Below, piece after piece: positions 9,415 to 19,859 of a stretch of DNA of 64,000 nt. The stretch is from Pelagibacteraceae bacterium AG-426-E17 (GTDB lineage: Bacteria > Pseudomonadota > Alphaproteobacteria > Pelagibacterales > Pelagibacteraceae): contig QCNP01000001.1 in the NCBI GenBank assembly GCA_003210095.1, positions 604,001 through 668,000 of the forward strand, read 5' to 3'. Position numbers and translations under genes: made by a program. A model generated the notes under the pieces. It made no database searches. It was not told where the DNA came from and worked only from the letters and a program-made list of their open reading frames with translations. Numbering within the stretch: the stretch's first letter is position 1; each line of letters starts with the position of its first letter.

Positions 9415-10155
9415 TTAAAACATAGAAAATTTTTGGTTTAATTCGCTGCTTATTCTCTCATTTGAAGCTTTAAAATTAAATTTATCAAATTTCTCTAATT
9501 GAATTTCATCTAAAACACCACCAGCCTCACTAATCAGAATTATGCCAGCAGCAATATCCCATAAATTTACATTTCTTTGTAAAGATGCATCAAATCTACC
9601 ACAAGATACATATGCAAGATCCAAAGCCGCACTTCCAGTATTTCTTACAATAAGATTATCTGGTAAATTTTTTCTGTAATTTGTTGCGTAAAGACAACTG
9701 TTGATATTTTTACTGTTTGAGACCCTTATACTTTTATTATTAAGATATGAACCACCACCTTTATCTGCATAAAAAATTTCGTTTTTTATTGGATCATAAA
9801 CAACGCCAGCTATAACTTCTTTATCAATAATTAATCCTAAAGAAATACAAAAATGAGGTACACCGTTTAAAAAATTAGTTGTGCCATCAATTGGATCAAT
9901 AACCCAAAAATTATTTTTATCCTCTCGGCTAATGAAACCCGCCTCTTCAGTTAAAATTGAAAATTTTCTTTTAGACTTATCAAGTTCCTCTATAAGTATT
10001 TTTTCGACTTTTTTATCAGCATTAGTAACAAAATTGTTATGTCCTTTTAATGAAACCTGTAGTTTTTCTAATTCACCAAAATCTCTAATAAGTGTTTTAG
10101 ATGCTTTCTCACATGCCTTAATCATTATGTTTAAATTTGGAGAGACAGATGTCAT
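9415..10155 (-). CDS. suhB: Inositol-1-monophosphatase family protein
   Basis: [49 protein letters not shown]. Confidence 0.92.
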   Translation of the reverse strand: MTSVSPNLNIMIKACEKASKTLIRDFGELEKLQVSLKGHNNFVTNADKKVEKILIEELDKSKRKFSILTEEAGFISREDKNNFWVIDPIDGTTNFLNGVPHFCISLGLIIDKEVIAGVVYDPIKNEIFYADKGGGSYLNNKSIRVSNSKNINSCLYATNYRKNLPDNLIVRNTGSAALDLAYVSCGRFDASLQRNVNLWDIAAGIILISEAGGVLDEIQLEKFDKFNFKASNERISSELNQKFSMF

Positions 10156-10157
10156 AA

Positions 10158-10718
10158 TTATATTTTTTTTATATATTCAAGTGTAAAGCTATCTAAAACT
10201 ATTTCATCACCGCTTTCGATAAACGGTGGTACTTGAATGTTTAAACCATTTTCAAGAATAGCGGGTTTATAAGAAGACGATACCGTTTGGCCTTTTAGAG
10301 CGACGTCAGTTTCTTTTATCTTACTTGTTATCTGTTTCGGTAGTTCAACAGAGATTGGTTCATCATTATGGAAACTTATTAATACTTCTAAATTTTCGAT
10401 CAACAGCTTACCTTTTTCACCAACTATATCTTTTTTAATTTCAATTTGTTCAAATGACTTCGGGTTCATAAAAAAATAATTTTTTTCGTCTTCATACAAA
10501 AAATTATATTTTATTTCCTCTAATGAGGCTTTTTCAACAGTTTCACTTGACCTAAATCTCTCATTTAATTTAGTATTTTTATTTAAACTTTTCATTTCTA
10601 CTTGTGCAAATGCACCACCTTTACCAGGCTTAACATGTTGTGTTTTAAGCACTTGCCATATATCATTTTTGTACTCTAAGAGCATACCAACTCTAATTTC
10701 ACCTGCATTAATTTTCAT
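10158..10718 (-). CDS. efp: Elongation factor P
   Basis: MKINAGEIRVGMLLEYKNDIWQVLKTQHVKPGKGGAFAQVEMKSL; PPFIESGDEIVLDSFTLEYI. Confidence 0.95.
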   Translation of the reverse strand: MKINAGEIRVGMLLEYKNDIWQVLKTQHVKPGKGGAFAQVEMKSLNKNTKLNERFRSSETVEKASLEEIKYNFLYEDEKNYFFMNPKSFEQIEIKKDIVGEKGKLLIENLEVLISFHNDEPISVELPKQITSKIKETDVALKGQTVSSSYKPAILENGLNIQVPPFIESGDEIVLDSFTLEYIKKI

Positions 10719-11329
10719 TTTAATTTTTTAATAGCTTCTTCTGGTTTCATTTTATAATTATTCCAAATGTAGCTTGAAATAGCTAAAAAGTTTGCTTTAT
10801 TCAATAAAAGTTTTTTATAATTATTTGAGTTAATACCTCCTATTGCAACAATAGGTAATTTTGTGATCCTCCTGACCTTTTTCAACAAGTTAATTGATGC
10901 CTTATATTTTACTTTTTTAGTTTTAGAGTAATTAAAAGCCCCCAAAGCAATATAGTCAGCCTTATTTTTTACAGCATTTTTTGCTAATTTTATTGAGTTA
11001 TGACATGTTATTCCTATAATTTTTTTTCCAATTAATCTCCTAGCTTTTAATATATTCATATCTTTCTGACCTAAATGACACCCATCAGCATTTAATTTTT
11101 TAGCCAAAAAAACATCGTCATTGATCAAAAATTTAATATTAAATCTTTTACATATTTTTTTTAATTTTCTTCCAATTAGTAATTTTTTTTTAAAACTATC
11201 TCTTTTTATCCTGAGTTGAAAAAAACTAACTTTTTTTTGTTTTATGACACTAATCAAATCAGTATAAAAAGATTTATAAATTTTTGGTGGTGAAATTAAG
11301 TATATAAATTTTTTTTTGTTAACACTCAA
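10715..11329 (-). CDS. thiE: Thiamine-phosphate synthase
   Basis: FQLRIK, FLINDDVFLAKKLNADGCHLGQKDM, GITCHNSIKLAKNA, PIVAIGGINSNN. Confidence 0.88.
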   Translation of the reverse strand: MSVNKKKFIYLISPPKIYKSFYTDLISVIKQKKVSFFQLRIKRDSFKKKLLIGRKLKKICKRFNIKFLINDDVFLAKKLNADGCHLGQKDMNILKARRLIGKKIIGITCHNSIKLAKNAVKNKADYIALGAFNYSKTKKVKYKASINLLKKVRRITKLPIVAIGGINSNNYKKLLLNKANFLAISSYIWNNYKMKPEEAIKKLK

Positions 11330-12326
11330 GATCTTTTGACCATTTCCCCTGAGCTGCTAAAGTATTCATTTTAGCTCGATGATTAAAAATTTTTTGAGTC
11401 CCATCAATATCCTTAATATTTTTTGACCAAAATTTTAGTGCACTTTGTTGAAGCGCTCTACCATAAGAATAACTCATGATAAAGCCAGTATCGTTATATT
11501 TATTTATTAAATTTAAATTTTCTGTAGCCTCTACTTCTGATTGTCCTCCAGATAAAAAGGCAATACCTGGAACCTCTTCGGGTACTGAATTTTTAAGACA
11601 TTTCAAAGTTAGTTTTGCAACTTCTTCATTTAAAATTTTATCTTTACTTTTGTTGCCTGCTAAAATCATATTTGGTTTAAGTATTATTCCCTTTAAATCA
11701 ACTTTATGCAAAATAAGCTCATCAAAGCATTTCTTTATTACTTCTGAGGTTTTTTTATAACACTCTTCTGCGGAATGTCCGCCATCCATTAATACCTCTG
11801 GCTCTACTATTGGAACCATATTACACTCTTGCACCAAAGCTGAGTATCTAGCTAATGCGTGAGCATTTGAGTGAATTGATAATTTACTTGGATAATCATT
11901 TGCTATTATGTAAACACCTCTCCACTTTGTAAACCTCGCGCCAAGTTTATAATATTCTTTTAATCTTTCTCTCAATCCATCTAAACCCTCTGTGATTTTT
12001 TCATTTGGTGAACCAGCTAATATTTTTGCTCCAGTATCAACTTTTATACCAGGAGTAGATCCCATTTTTGAAATTAACTCTGGGATGGTGTTTTTTTTTG
12101 ATGTTTGTTGTTTAATTGTCTCGTCGTATAAAATTACACCACCTATACATTCAGTCATATTTGCTGCGCTAAATAGAGTTTCTCTAAATAATAATCTATT
12201 TTCAGGTGTTGAAGGTACATTAACACCGTCTAATCTTTTAGTCATGGTTCCAGTGCTCTCATCGGCAGCTAAAATACCCTTACCTCTATCTAATATTTTA
12301 AGTACTATGTTATTTAAATCTGACAT
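11319..12326 (-). CDS. fba: Class I fructose-bisphosphate aldolase
   Basis: GILAADESTGTMTKRLDGV, TKWRGVY, GIILKPNMILAGNKS, PGIAFLSGGQSEVEATENLN, SYGRALQQSALKFW. Confidence 0.95.
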   Translation of the reverse strand: MSDLNNIVLKILDRGKGILAADESTGTMTKRLDGVNVPSTPENRLLFRETLFSAANMTECIGGVILYDETIKQQTSKKNTIPELISKMGSTPGIKVDTGAKILAGSPNEKITEGLDGLRERLKEYYKLGARFTKWRGVYIIANDYPSKLSIHSNAHALARYSALVQECNMVPIVEPEVLMDGGHSAEECYKKTSEVIKKCFDELILHKVDLKGIILKPNMILAGNKSKDKILNEEVAKLTLKCLKNSVPEEVPGIAFLSGGQSEVEATENLNLINKYNDTGFIMSYSYGRALQQSALKFWSKNIKDIDGTQKIFNHRAKMNTLAAQGKWSKDLEC

Positions 12327-12327
12327 T

Positions 12328-13506
12328 TTAATTTAAAGCTTTTATACCAGGAAGATCTTTACCTTCAAGGAATTCTAAAAATGCACCACCAGCAGTTGAA
12401 ACAAAATTAAAATCATTAATTACATTGATTTCGTTAATTAAAGCTATTGTATCTCCACCACCTACTACAGAGTAAATTGAATTGCTTTTATTTTTTTTTA
12501 CAATTGCTTTTGCAATTTCAAAACTGCCATTTGCAAAATTTGGATTCTCAAAATATCCCGCTGGACCATTCCATAGAACTGTTGCACTTTTCTCAATAAT
12601 TTTTTTAATTTCACTAATTGTCTTTGGTCCTATGTCTAAAATTAAATCTTCTGCATCTATTTCATTTATTTCTTTGACTTTTGATTTATCTTGTAAATTC
12701 TTGCCTACCAAAACATCTTTTGGAAAAGCAATAGAGCAAAAATGTTGTTTAGACAGTTTAAATATTTCTTGAACTATTTTTTTAGAATTTTCCTCTTTAA
12801 TTGATTTTCCTATTTGATTTCCTTTATGATAAAGAATATTATTTGCCATACCACCAACAATAATAATATTATCAAACTTTGGAATTAAATTTTTAATTAT
12901 CCCAATTTTAGTAGATATTTTTGATCCTCCAATAATACAAGTTATTGGTTTTTTTATTTCAGTTGTAACTTTTTTAAGAGCACTTAATTCTGCTTCTAAT
13001 TGAAGTCCTGCAAAAGAGGGTAAAAACTCGGCAACTTTAGTTATGGATGCATGAGCCCTGTGAGAACATGAAAATGCATCATTTACAAACAAATCTGCTA
13101 AACTTGCAAGCTGTTTAGCAAACAAAGCATCATTGTTTTCTTCTTCTTTGTAAAATCTAATGTTTTCTAAAAAAATAATTTGACCATTTTTTGCCCGGAA
13201 TAAATCATCTTTTTTTAGTTTATATACATCATCACTAATTAGGGTTATTTTTTTGCTAATTTTTTTTTCTAAATTTTCACAAATTGGTTTCAACGACAGA
13301 TTACTATTTTTTTTTCCTTTAGGACGTCCTATATGAGAAATAACTATTATTTTGGATTTTTTACTAAGCAAAAAATTTATTATTGGTAAAATTTTGTCAA
13401 TTCTTGTTTGATCTGTAATTGTACCATTTTTTATTGGAACATTTAAATCAAGTCTTAATAAAACTTTTTTTTGATCCAAATTTTCGTGATCCTTGATATT
13501 CTTCAT
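12328..13506 (-). CDS. pgk: Phosphoglycerate kinase
   Basis: VLLRLDLNVPIKNG, ISHIGRPKG, FVNDAFSCSHRAHAS, VLWNGPAGYFE, VVGGGDTIALI. Confidence 0.97.
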   Translation of the reverse strand: MKNIKDHENLDQKKVLLRLDLNVPIKNGTITDQTRIDKILPIINFLLSKKSKIIVISHIGRPKGKKNSNLSLKPICENLEKKISKKITLISDDVYKLKKDDLFRAKNGQIIFLENIRFYKEEENNDALFAKQLASLADLFVNDAFSCSHRAHASITKVAEFLPSFAGLQLEAELSALKKVTTEIKKPITCIIGGSKISTKIGIIKNLIPKFDNIIIVGGMANNILYHKGNQIGKSIKEENSKKIVQEIFKLSKQHFCSIAFPKDVLVGKNLQDKSKVKEINEIDAEDLILDIGPKTISEIKKIIEKSATVLWNGPAGYFENPNFANGSFEIAKAIVKKNKSNSIYSVVGGGDTIALINEINVINDFNFVSTAGGAFLEFLEGKDLPGIKALN

Positions 13507-14513
13507 TAAAAAGTTTTGCTAAGATAGACTGCTATATCACACATTCTGTTAGAAAAACCCCATTCATTGTCATACCAAGCCGAAATTTTACCCATATTCT
13601 TACCTACCACGCTTGTTAGACTAGCATCGACAATTGATGATGCTGGATTATGGTTAAAATCTATAGATACAAGTTTTTCTTTTGTTATTTTTAAAACATT
13701 ATTTTTATTATTTTTACTGAATTTTTGAAAAGTTGAGTTAATTTTTTCTACAGTAAGATTTTTTTTTGTGTAAAAAACTAATTCAATTAAGGAAACATTA
13801 GGTGTGGGCACTCTCATCGCAACACCCTCAAATTTTCCTTTTAAGGAAGGTATAATTTCACCTATTGCTTTTGATGCTCCTGTTGAGGTTGGAACTATTG
13901 ATTGAACAGCAGATCTAGATCTTCTAGGATCTCTGTGAGAATTATCAAGCATTCTTTGGTCTGTAGTAAAGGAATGAATAGTTGTCATAAAACCTTTATC
14001 AATCCCAAAATTATCATTCAAAACATTAACGACTGGCGCCAAGCAATTTGTAGTACATGAAGCAGCAGAAATAATACGATCCCTATTAGAAATATTTTTA
14101 TGGTTCACTCCATAAACTACAGTTTTGTCAGCACTCTTACATGGTGCTGAGACAATTACTTTTTTTGCACCATTTTTAATGTGTTGGATAAGTTTATCTC
14201 TAGAATTAAATTTTCCAGTACATTCAAGAACTATATCAACTTTGTGTTTTTTCCACGAAATATCTCTAATATTAGTTTCTTGCGAATAAGAAATTTTATT
14301 TCCATTTACTATTAATTTATTATTTTCAATATATACTTTTCCCTTAAAATTCCCGTGAACGCTATCTCTTTTTATAAGTTCACAAGCAATTTTTATATCT
14401 GCTCTATTATTAATATGATTAATTTTTAGATTTTTATGGTTTTCCTCAAAAATAGATCGTAGAACCATTCTACCAATTCTACCTAATCCATTTATACCAA
14501 TTTTTGCTTTCAT
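13506..14513 (-). CDS. gap: Glyceraldehyde-3-phosphate dehydrogenase
   Basis: [41 protein letters not shown]. Confidence 0.97.
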   Translation of the reverse strand: MKAKIGINGLGRIGRMVLRSIFEENHKNLKINHINNRADIKIACELIKRDSVHGNFKGKVYIENNKLIVNGNKISYSQETNIRDISWKKHKVDIVLECTGKFNSRDKLIQHIKNGAKKVIVSAPCKSADKTVVYGVNHKNISNRDRIISAASCTTNCLAPVVNVLNDNFGIDKGFMTTIHSFTTDQRMLDNSHRDPRRSRSAVQSIVPTSTGASKAIGEIIPSLKGKFEGVAMRVPTPNVSLIELVFYTKKNLTVEKINSTFQKFSKNNKNNVLKITKEKLVSIDFNHNPASSIVDASLTSVVGKNMGKISAWYDNEWGFSNRMCDIAVYLSKTF

Positions 14514-16450
14514 AATTTTTCCTTAATTTTATTCACTATATTTTGTTCATTTAATTTAAAATGATCGTAAATATCTTTATACGGTGCGCTTTTGCCAAAG
14601 TTATTAATTCCAAAATTTAATCCATTGTTTCCAGTATACTTCTTCCAGTAACTAGTCTCAGACGCCTCTATTGAAACTTTCAATACGTTTTCTGGTAATA
14701 TCTCTGATTTATAATTATCATTTTGTAAATCAAAAATTTCATGGCAAGGCATTGATATAACTTTTGAATAGATATTATCTGTGGCTAATTTATGACTAAT
14801 TTTACATGCAAGATCTATTTCAGATCCACTCGATATTAAAATTAAATTTAAATTATCCCCAGTCCTCATGATTTCATACGCGCCCTTAGAACATTGATTG
14901 ATATCTAAATACTCTTTTCTAATTGGATTTGTTTTCTGCCTAGTTAAAGCAATTACGCTTGGAGTATTTTTGTTCTCAATAGCTAACTGCCAACATTCAA
15001 AAGTTTCTATTGTATCTGCAGGTCTAAAAACATTTAAATTTGGTATTGTTCTAAGGGCAGACAATTGTTCAATTGGTTGATGGGTTGGCCCATCCTCACC
15101 AAGACCAATAGAGTCGTGTGTGAAAACAAAAATCACTTTTTGCCCCATCATAGCTGATAGTCTAATTGACGGTTTACAATAATCACTAAATATTAAAAAA
15201 GTACCACCGTAAGGAACCAGGTTGCTGTGTAAAGATATTCCATTCATTATTCCACACATAGCATGTTCTCTAACTCCATAATGTATGTAATTACCATCAA
15301 AATTTCCTGGCTTAATAATTTTATGATTTTTAGTTTTTGTATTATTAGAACCAGCTAGGTCAGCAGATCCTCCAATAAGATTTGTTAATTTTGACGCTAT
15401 CTCAAGAAATTTTTCAGAAGATTTTCTGGTTGCCATTGGTTCTAAAGTTTTAATATAATTTTTCTTAAACTCATCAATTTCTTCGATTATATTTAAGGGA
15501 ATTAAATTATTATTTCCTAATTTCTCTTTAGAATTAAATTTTTCTGCTGCCAAAGATGCTTTATTTCCAATTTCCCGCCAGGCATTTAATATTCTTTCTG
15601 GAATTTCGAAAGGGGAGTATTTCCAATTTAACTTTTTTCTTACAAGTTTGATTTCATCTAAACCTAATGGACTTCCATGAGAAGACGCTTTGCCACCTTT
15701 GTTAGGAGAACCATAACCAATAGTAGTTTTGCAAGATATAGCGATTGGTTTTTTTGAATTTTGGGCTTTTTTTAATGCATTAAATATCTGTTTTTCATTA
15801 TGTCCATTTATATTTAAATAGTTCCAGCCATAACTTTCAAATCTTTTTTTTGTGTTATCTGAAACCGCTAAATTAGTTGGCCCATCTATTGATATAGAAT
15901 TATTGTCAAATAACAAAATTAGATTTTTTAGTTTCAAGTGGCCTGCTAGGCTTAGGGCTTCATGACTTATACCTTCCATTAAACAACCATCTCCAGCTAA
16001 AACATAAGTTTTATGACCTATAAATTTTTTTCCAAGTTTACTTTTTAAAATTTCTTCAGCTAAAGCAAAACCTACTGCATTAGAAATTCCCTGACCAAGT
16101 GGTCCTGTAGTGGTTTCAATACCAGAGTTGTAATGGTATTCAGGGTGACCTGCGCATATAGAATCTAACTTTCTGAAATTTTTAATATCTTCTAAAGATA
16201 CACTTTTATATCCAGTCAAATAAAGTAAAGAATACAAAAGCATTGATCCGTGTCCTGCAGATAAAATAAACCTATCCCTATTTAACCAGCTTGGATCTTT
16301 TGGATTAAATTTTAAAAAATTCTTAAATAAAACTGTTGCAACATCAGCCATACCCATAGGCATTCCCGGATGACCAGAATTTGCTGCTTCCACCGCATCA
16401 ATTGATAAAAATCTGATTGCGTTAGCTAATTGTTTGTGTTCTACTTTCAA
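14510..16450 (-). CDS. tkt: Transketolase
   Basis: [51 protein letters not shown]. Confidence 0.97.
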   Translation of the reverse strand: MKVEHKQLANAIRFLSIDAVEAANSGHPGMPMGMADVATVLFKNFLKFNPKDPSWLNRDRFILSAGHGSMLLYSLLYLTGYKSVSLEDIKNFRKLDSICAGHPEYHYNSGIETTTGPLGQGISNAVGFALAEEILKSKLGKKFIGHKTYVLAGDGCLMEGISHEALSLAGHLKLKNLILLFDNNSISIDGPTNLAVSDNTKKRFESYGWNYLNINGHNEKQIFNALKKAQNSKKPIAISCKTTIGYGSPNKGGKASSHGSPLGLDEIKLVRKKLNWKYSPFEIPERILNAWREIGNKASLAAEKFNSKEKLGNNNLIPLNIIEEIDEFKKNYIKTLEPMATRKSSEKFLEIASKLTNLIGGSADLAGSNNTKTKNHKIIKPGNFDGNYIHYGVREHAMCGIMNGISLHSNLVPYGGTFLIFSDYCKPSIRLSAMMGQKVIFVFTHDSIGLGEDGPTHQPIEQLSALRTIPNLNVFRPADTIETFECWQLAIENKNTPSVIALTRQKTNPIRKEYLDINQCSKGAYEIMRTGDNLNLILISSGSEIDLACKISHKLATDNIYSKVISMPCHEIFDLQNDNYKSEILPENVLKVSIEASETSYWKKYTGNNGLNFGINNFGKSAPYKDIYDHFKLNEQNIVNKIKEKL

Positions 16451-16501
16451 TTGTTGACCTATCTAGACTAAGATGACTCTATTTAATAATATAATATATA
16501 T

Positions 16502-16825
16502 ATGAAATACTTCAGTGAAAAAGAAAAAAAGCTTGAAAATGCTCTGGACAAATTAAAAAAACTTAATCTAATAGATGAAGAAGGTCTTAAAAATCTTGAA
16601 TTTTTATCGGATCAAAAAAATCAATTACAAATTGAAAAAAAAGAATTAGAAAATAAACATCGAAGTTTATTAAACGAACATCAAAAATTAAAAGAACAAT
16701 TAAAGGATATTAAAGTCAAAAATTCTAAACATAAACTTGATCAATTAAAATTTAACGAGAAAATTGATGAATTAAATCAAGAAACAGATATTCTGTTAGA
16801 TGAAATTGATAAATGGCAAATGTAA
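16502..16825 (+). CDS. Small coiled-coil protein upstream of zapA
   Basis: 107 aa Lys/Glu-rich heptad-like protein, overlapping the zapA start by 13 nt. Confidence 0.7.
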   Translation: MKYFSEKEKKLENALDKLKKLNLIDEEGLKNLEFLSDQKNQLQIEKKELENKHRSLLNEHQKLKEQLKDIKVKNSKHKLDQLKFNEKIDELNQETDILLDEIDKWQM

Positions 16826-17250
16826 ATATAAAATTTAATGGTAAAGATTTTCTTTTGTCTTGTGATGACGGACAAGAGGAACATTTAGAAGAATTAGTGA
16901 ACCACCTTGGCAGCAAATTTGATAAACTTAAGGCAGATCTAGGAAATATTGGAGAGAATAAACTATTATTAATTACATCAATTAAAATAATGGATGAGTA
17001 TTTTGAGACTAAGAAAAAAATAGATATTCACAGAAAAGAAATAACAAATATCACTGAAAAATTTAAAGAGCTTAAGTCTTTAGCATATAAGTATAAAGAT
17101 AATAAAGAGAATGAAGCAAAAAAACTTTCTCAAAATATTTCCCAACTTGAAAATGATATATCAGATCTTAAAAATGAATACGATAAAATAATATCAAATA
17201 CAACTCATCAGATTGAGGAATTTGTAAAAAAAGTAAATTTAAAAAATTAG
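16813..17250 (+). CDS. zapA: Cell division protein ZapA
   Basis: VNIKFNGKDFLLSCDDGQEEHLEELVNHL...NKLLLITSIKIMDEYFE; ZapA pattern and synteny with 5-FCL. Confidence 0.83.
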   Translation: MANVNIKFNGKDFLLSCDDGQEEHLEELVNHLGSKFDKLKADLGNIGENKLLLITSIKIMDEYFETKKKIDIHRKEITNITEKFKELKSLAYKYKDNKENEAKKLSQNISQLENDISDLKNEYDKIISNTTHQIEEFVKKVNLKN

Positions 17251-17259
17251 TTTTTCGTT

Positions 17260-17802
17260 GTGAAAAAATCTCAAATAAGAAAAATAATTTTAAAAAAACG
17301 CAACAATCTTAATTTTAAAAACAAAAAATTTAATTTTGGTAATTTATTAAAATTATTAAATTATAAGAGTAAAAATAAAAAAATCGGGCTGTACTATCCG
17401 ATTGGATCTGAGGTGTCTACAATTGAATTAATTAAATATTTAAGAAAAAAAAAATATATTATTTCATTACCAGTATTAGAAAAAAATTTTATTATGTCAT
17501 TTTATGAGTGGAACAATAAAAGTCCTCTTAAAATTAACAATTATGGTATACCAGAACCTGTCAAGTTAAAAAAAATTATACCTTCAATACTTATAATTCC
17601 AATAGTTGCATTCGATACTAAATTAAACAGGCTTGGCTATGGTGGAGGATTTTATGATAGATTTATTAATAAAACAGAAAAAACAAAAAAAATATTGAAA
17701 ATTGGACTTGCTCTTTCTTGTCAAAAAATAAATAAAGTTCCAATTAACAAATATGATAAAAAAATGAATTATATATTTACTGAAATGAAAGTTTATAAAT
17801 GA
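17260..17802 (+). CDS. 5-formyltetrahydrofolate cyclo-ligase (GTG start)
   Basis: IGLYYPIGSEVSTIELIKYL, PIVAFDTKLNRLGYGGGFYDRF. Confidence 0.92.
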   Translation: MKKSQIRKIILKKRNNLNFKNKKFNFGNLLKLLNYKSKNKKIGLYYPIGSEVSTIELIKYLRKKKYIISLPVLEKNFIMSFYEWNNKSPLKINNYGIPEPVKLKKIIPSILIIPIVAFDTKLNRLGYGGGFYDRFINKTEKTKKILKIGLALSCQKINKVPINKYDKKMNYIFTEMKVYK

Positions 17803-18605
17803 GAATACTTTTTCTAGGAGATATTGTTGGGCCATCAGGCTGCAATATTGTTAAAAAATTATTACCTGATGTGATAAAAAAAAAAAACTTAGATTTTGTT
17901 ATTGCAAACGGAGAGAACGCCGCTGATAACGGTGTGGGTATAACAGAAAAAATTTCCAATGAATTATTTAAATCTGGGGTTAATGTTATAACTACAGGGA
18001 ACCATGTATGGGATCAAAAAGAAACTGTAGAGCATATTGAAAAAGAAAAAAAACTTTTAAGGCCTTACAATTTAACCGCTCCTGCACCTGGTAAAGGATT
18101 TGAAATTTTTCTTTGTAAAAAAAATTATAAAATAGGTGTCTTAAATTTAATGGGAAACGTTTTTATGAGAAAATGTGATGATGTTTTCACAGAAGTAGAT
18201 AAATTTTTAAGAAATTATAACCTTAAAAAAAATTATGATTTTTTAGTAATCGATTTCCATGGGGAAATAACTAGTGAAAAAATGGCAATAGGACATTTAT
18301 TTGATGGTAAAGCAACTTTAATAACCGGAACTCATACCCACGTTCCAACAAATGACGCACGAATTTTACAAAAAGGTTCTGCTTATATCACAGACTCTGG
18401 AATGTGCGGTGATTACGACTCTGTGATAGGTATGAATAAAGTTAATTCTATTAATAGATTTTTTAAAAAAAAATCTGAAAAACATTATCCATCTCTAGGA
18501 GATGGAACTTTGTCAGGTGTAATTGTTGATTGCTGTATTGAAACAGGTTTAGCTAAGAAGATAAACAGCTTCGTAATGGGAGGTGTTCTCCAAAACACAA
18601 ACTAA
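17799..18605 (+). CDS. YmdB/TIGR00282-family metallophosphoesterase
   Basis: MRILFLGDIVGPSGCNIVKKLLP, NGENAADNGVGIT, TTGNHVWDQKE, FHGEITSEKMAIGHLFDGKATLITGTHTHVPT. Confidence 0.93.
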   Translation: MRILFLGDIVGPSGCNIVKKLLPDVIKKKNLDFVIANGENAADNGVGITEKISNELFKSGVNVITTGNHVWDQKETVEHIEKEKKLLRPYNLTAPAPGKGFEIFLCKKNYKIGVLNLMGNVFMRKCDDVFTEVDKFLRNYNLKKNYDFLVIDFHGEITSEKMAIGHLFDGKATLITGTHTHVPTNDARILQKGSAYITDSGMCGDYDSVIGMNKVNSINRFFKKKSEKHYPSLGDGTLSGVIVDCCIETGLAKKINSFVMGGVLQNTN

Positions 18606-18606
18606 T

Positions 18607-19329
18607 ATGGCGGGTCATTCACATTGGGCTGGAATTAAACATAAAAAAGGTAGAGCAGATAAAGAAAGGTCAAAAATCTTCTCTAAGTTATCGAGAGAAA
18701 TTACTGTTGCTGCCAAGTTGGGTGATAAAGATCCTGATTTGAACCATAGATTAAGATCTGCTATCCAAGCTGCAAGAGCAGCTAATATGCCTAAAGATAA
18801 TATTGATAGAGCTATTGATAAATCAAAATTTAATGACCAGTCAAATTTTGATGAAATAAGGTATGAGGGATTTGGCAATTATAAAATTGCGGTAATTGTA
18901 GAGGCACTGACTGACAATAAAAACAGAACAGCATCAAATATTAGAGAAATTTTTCAAAAAAATGGTGGTAACTTAGGAACTCAAGGTTCAGCTGCACATA
19001 ATTTCAGACATTTGGGGATAATAAGAGTTGGTTCAGAGCAAATAGATGCTGACTCTATGCTTGAAATAGCAATTAATTCAGGTGCAGAGGAATGCTTTTC
19101 AAACAAATTTTATCATGAAATTCATTGTAACAAAGAAAATGTTTATGATGTAAAAAAAGTTATGGAGAACAAAATTAACAATTTCTTAACTACTAATATC
19201 GAATGGTACCCACTAAATAAAGTTAATTTAAAAAAAGAACAATTTTTAGAAGCTAAGAAGTTTTTAGATACTTTAGAGGATCACGATGATGTTCAAAAAG
19301 TTTATTCAAACCTAGAAATGTTAGTCTAA
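18607..19329 (+). CDS. yebC: YebC/PmpR family protein
   Basis: MAGHSHWAGIKHKKGRADKERSKIFSKLSREITVAAK; true start probably at 18607, not the track's 18583. Confidence 0.95.
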   Translation: MAGHSHWAGIKHKKGRADKERSKIFSKLSREITVAAKLGDKDPDLNHRLRSAIQAARAANMPKDNIDRAIDKSKFNDQSNFDEIRYEGFGNYKIAVIVEALTDNKNRTASNIREIFQKNGGNLGTQGSAAHNFRHLGIIRVGSEQIDADSMLEIAINSGAEECFSNKFYHEIHCNKENVYDVKKVMENKINNFLTTNIEWYPLNKVNLKKEQFLEAKKFLDTLEDHDDVQKVYSNLEMLV

Positions 19330-19332
19330 ACT

Positions 19333-19821
19333 ATGATAATTATAGGTATAGATCCAGGTATAAAAGGAGCAATATGTATCTTAAAAGATGGTAAAATTTT
19401 AGATGTATTTGATATGCCAATAATGCCAGTTGGAAAAAAAAATAAATCCCAAGTCAATGGTTCTCAAATATATAATGAGATCAAAAAAGCTACAATTAAT
19501 GAGGAAAAAACAAATATAAAAGTGGTTATCGAACAAGTCTCAGCGATGCCGGGCCAAGGTGTTACAAGCATGTTTAATTTTGGACAGTCATTTGGTATTC
19601 TTAAAGGCATATTTTCAGCTATGCAAATACCAATGGATTTTGTTTCTCCTGTAAAATGGAAAAAACATTTTAATCTTATTAATACGCAGAAAGATTCTAG
19701 CAGAACTAAAGCAATTGAGTTTTTTCCTTATATTTCACATAAATTATCAAGAAAAAAAGACGCCAATAAAGCTGATGCAATATTAATTGCTAGTTTTTAC
19801 CATAAAAACCAAAAGAATTAA
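19333..19821 (+). CDS. RuvC-like Holliday junction endonuclease (phage-type RuvC subfamily)
   Basis: IIGIDPGIKGAICIL, VVIEQVSAMPGQGVTSMFNFGQSFGILKGI, SRTKAIEFFP, KADAILIAS; RNase H-fold acidic residues. Confidence 0.85.
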   Translation: MIIIGIDPGIKGAICILKDGKILDVFDMPIMPVGKKNKSQVNGSQIYNEIKKATINEEKTNIKVVIEQVSAMPGQGVTSMFNFGQSFGILKGIFSAMQIPMDFVSPVKWKKHFNLINTQKDSSRTKAIEFFPYISHKLSRKKDANKADAILIASFYHKNQKN

Positions 19822-19859
19822 GACAAATTGATGACACATTTTAGTGTGAAAGATTTTTC

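Noticed and set aside
11476-12336. Plus-strand ORFs antisense to fba (94 and 114 aa)
   Set aside because: Overlap a confidently identified class I aldolase; codon-shadow artefacts.
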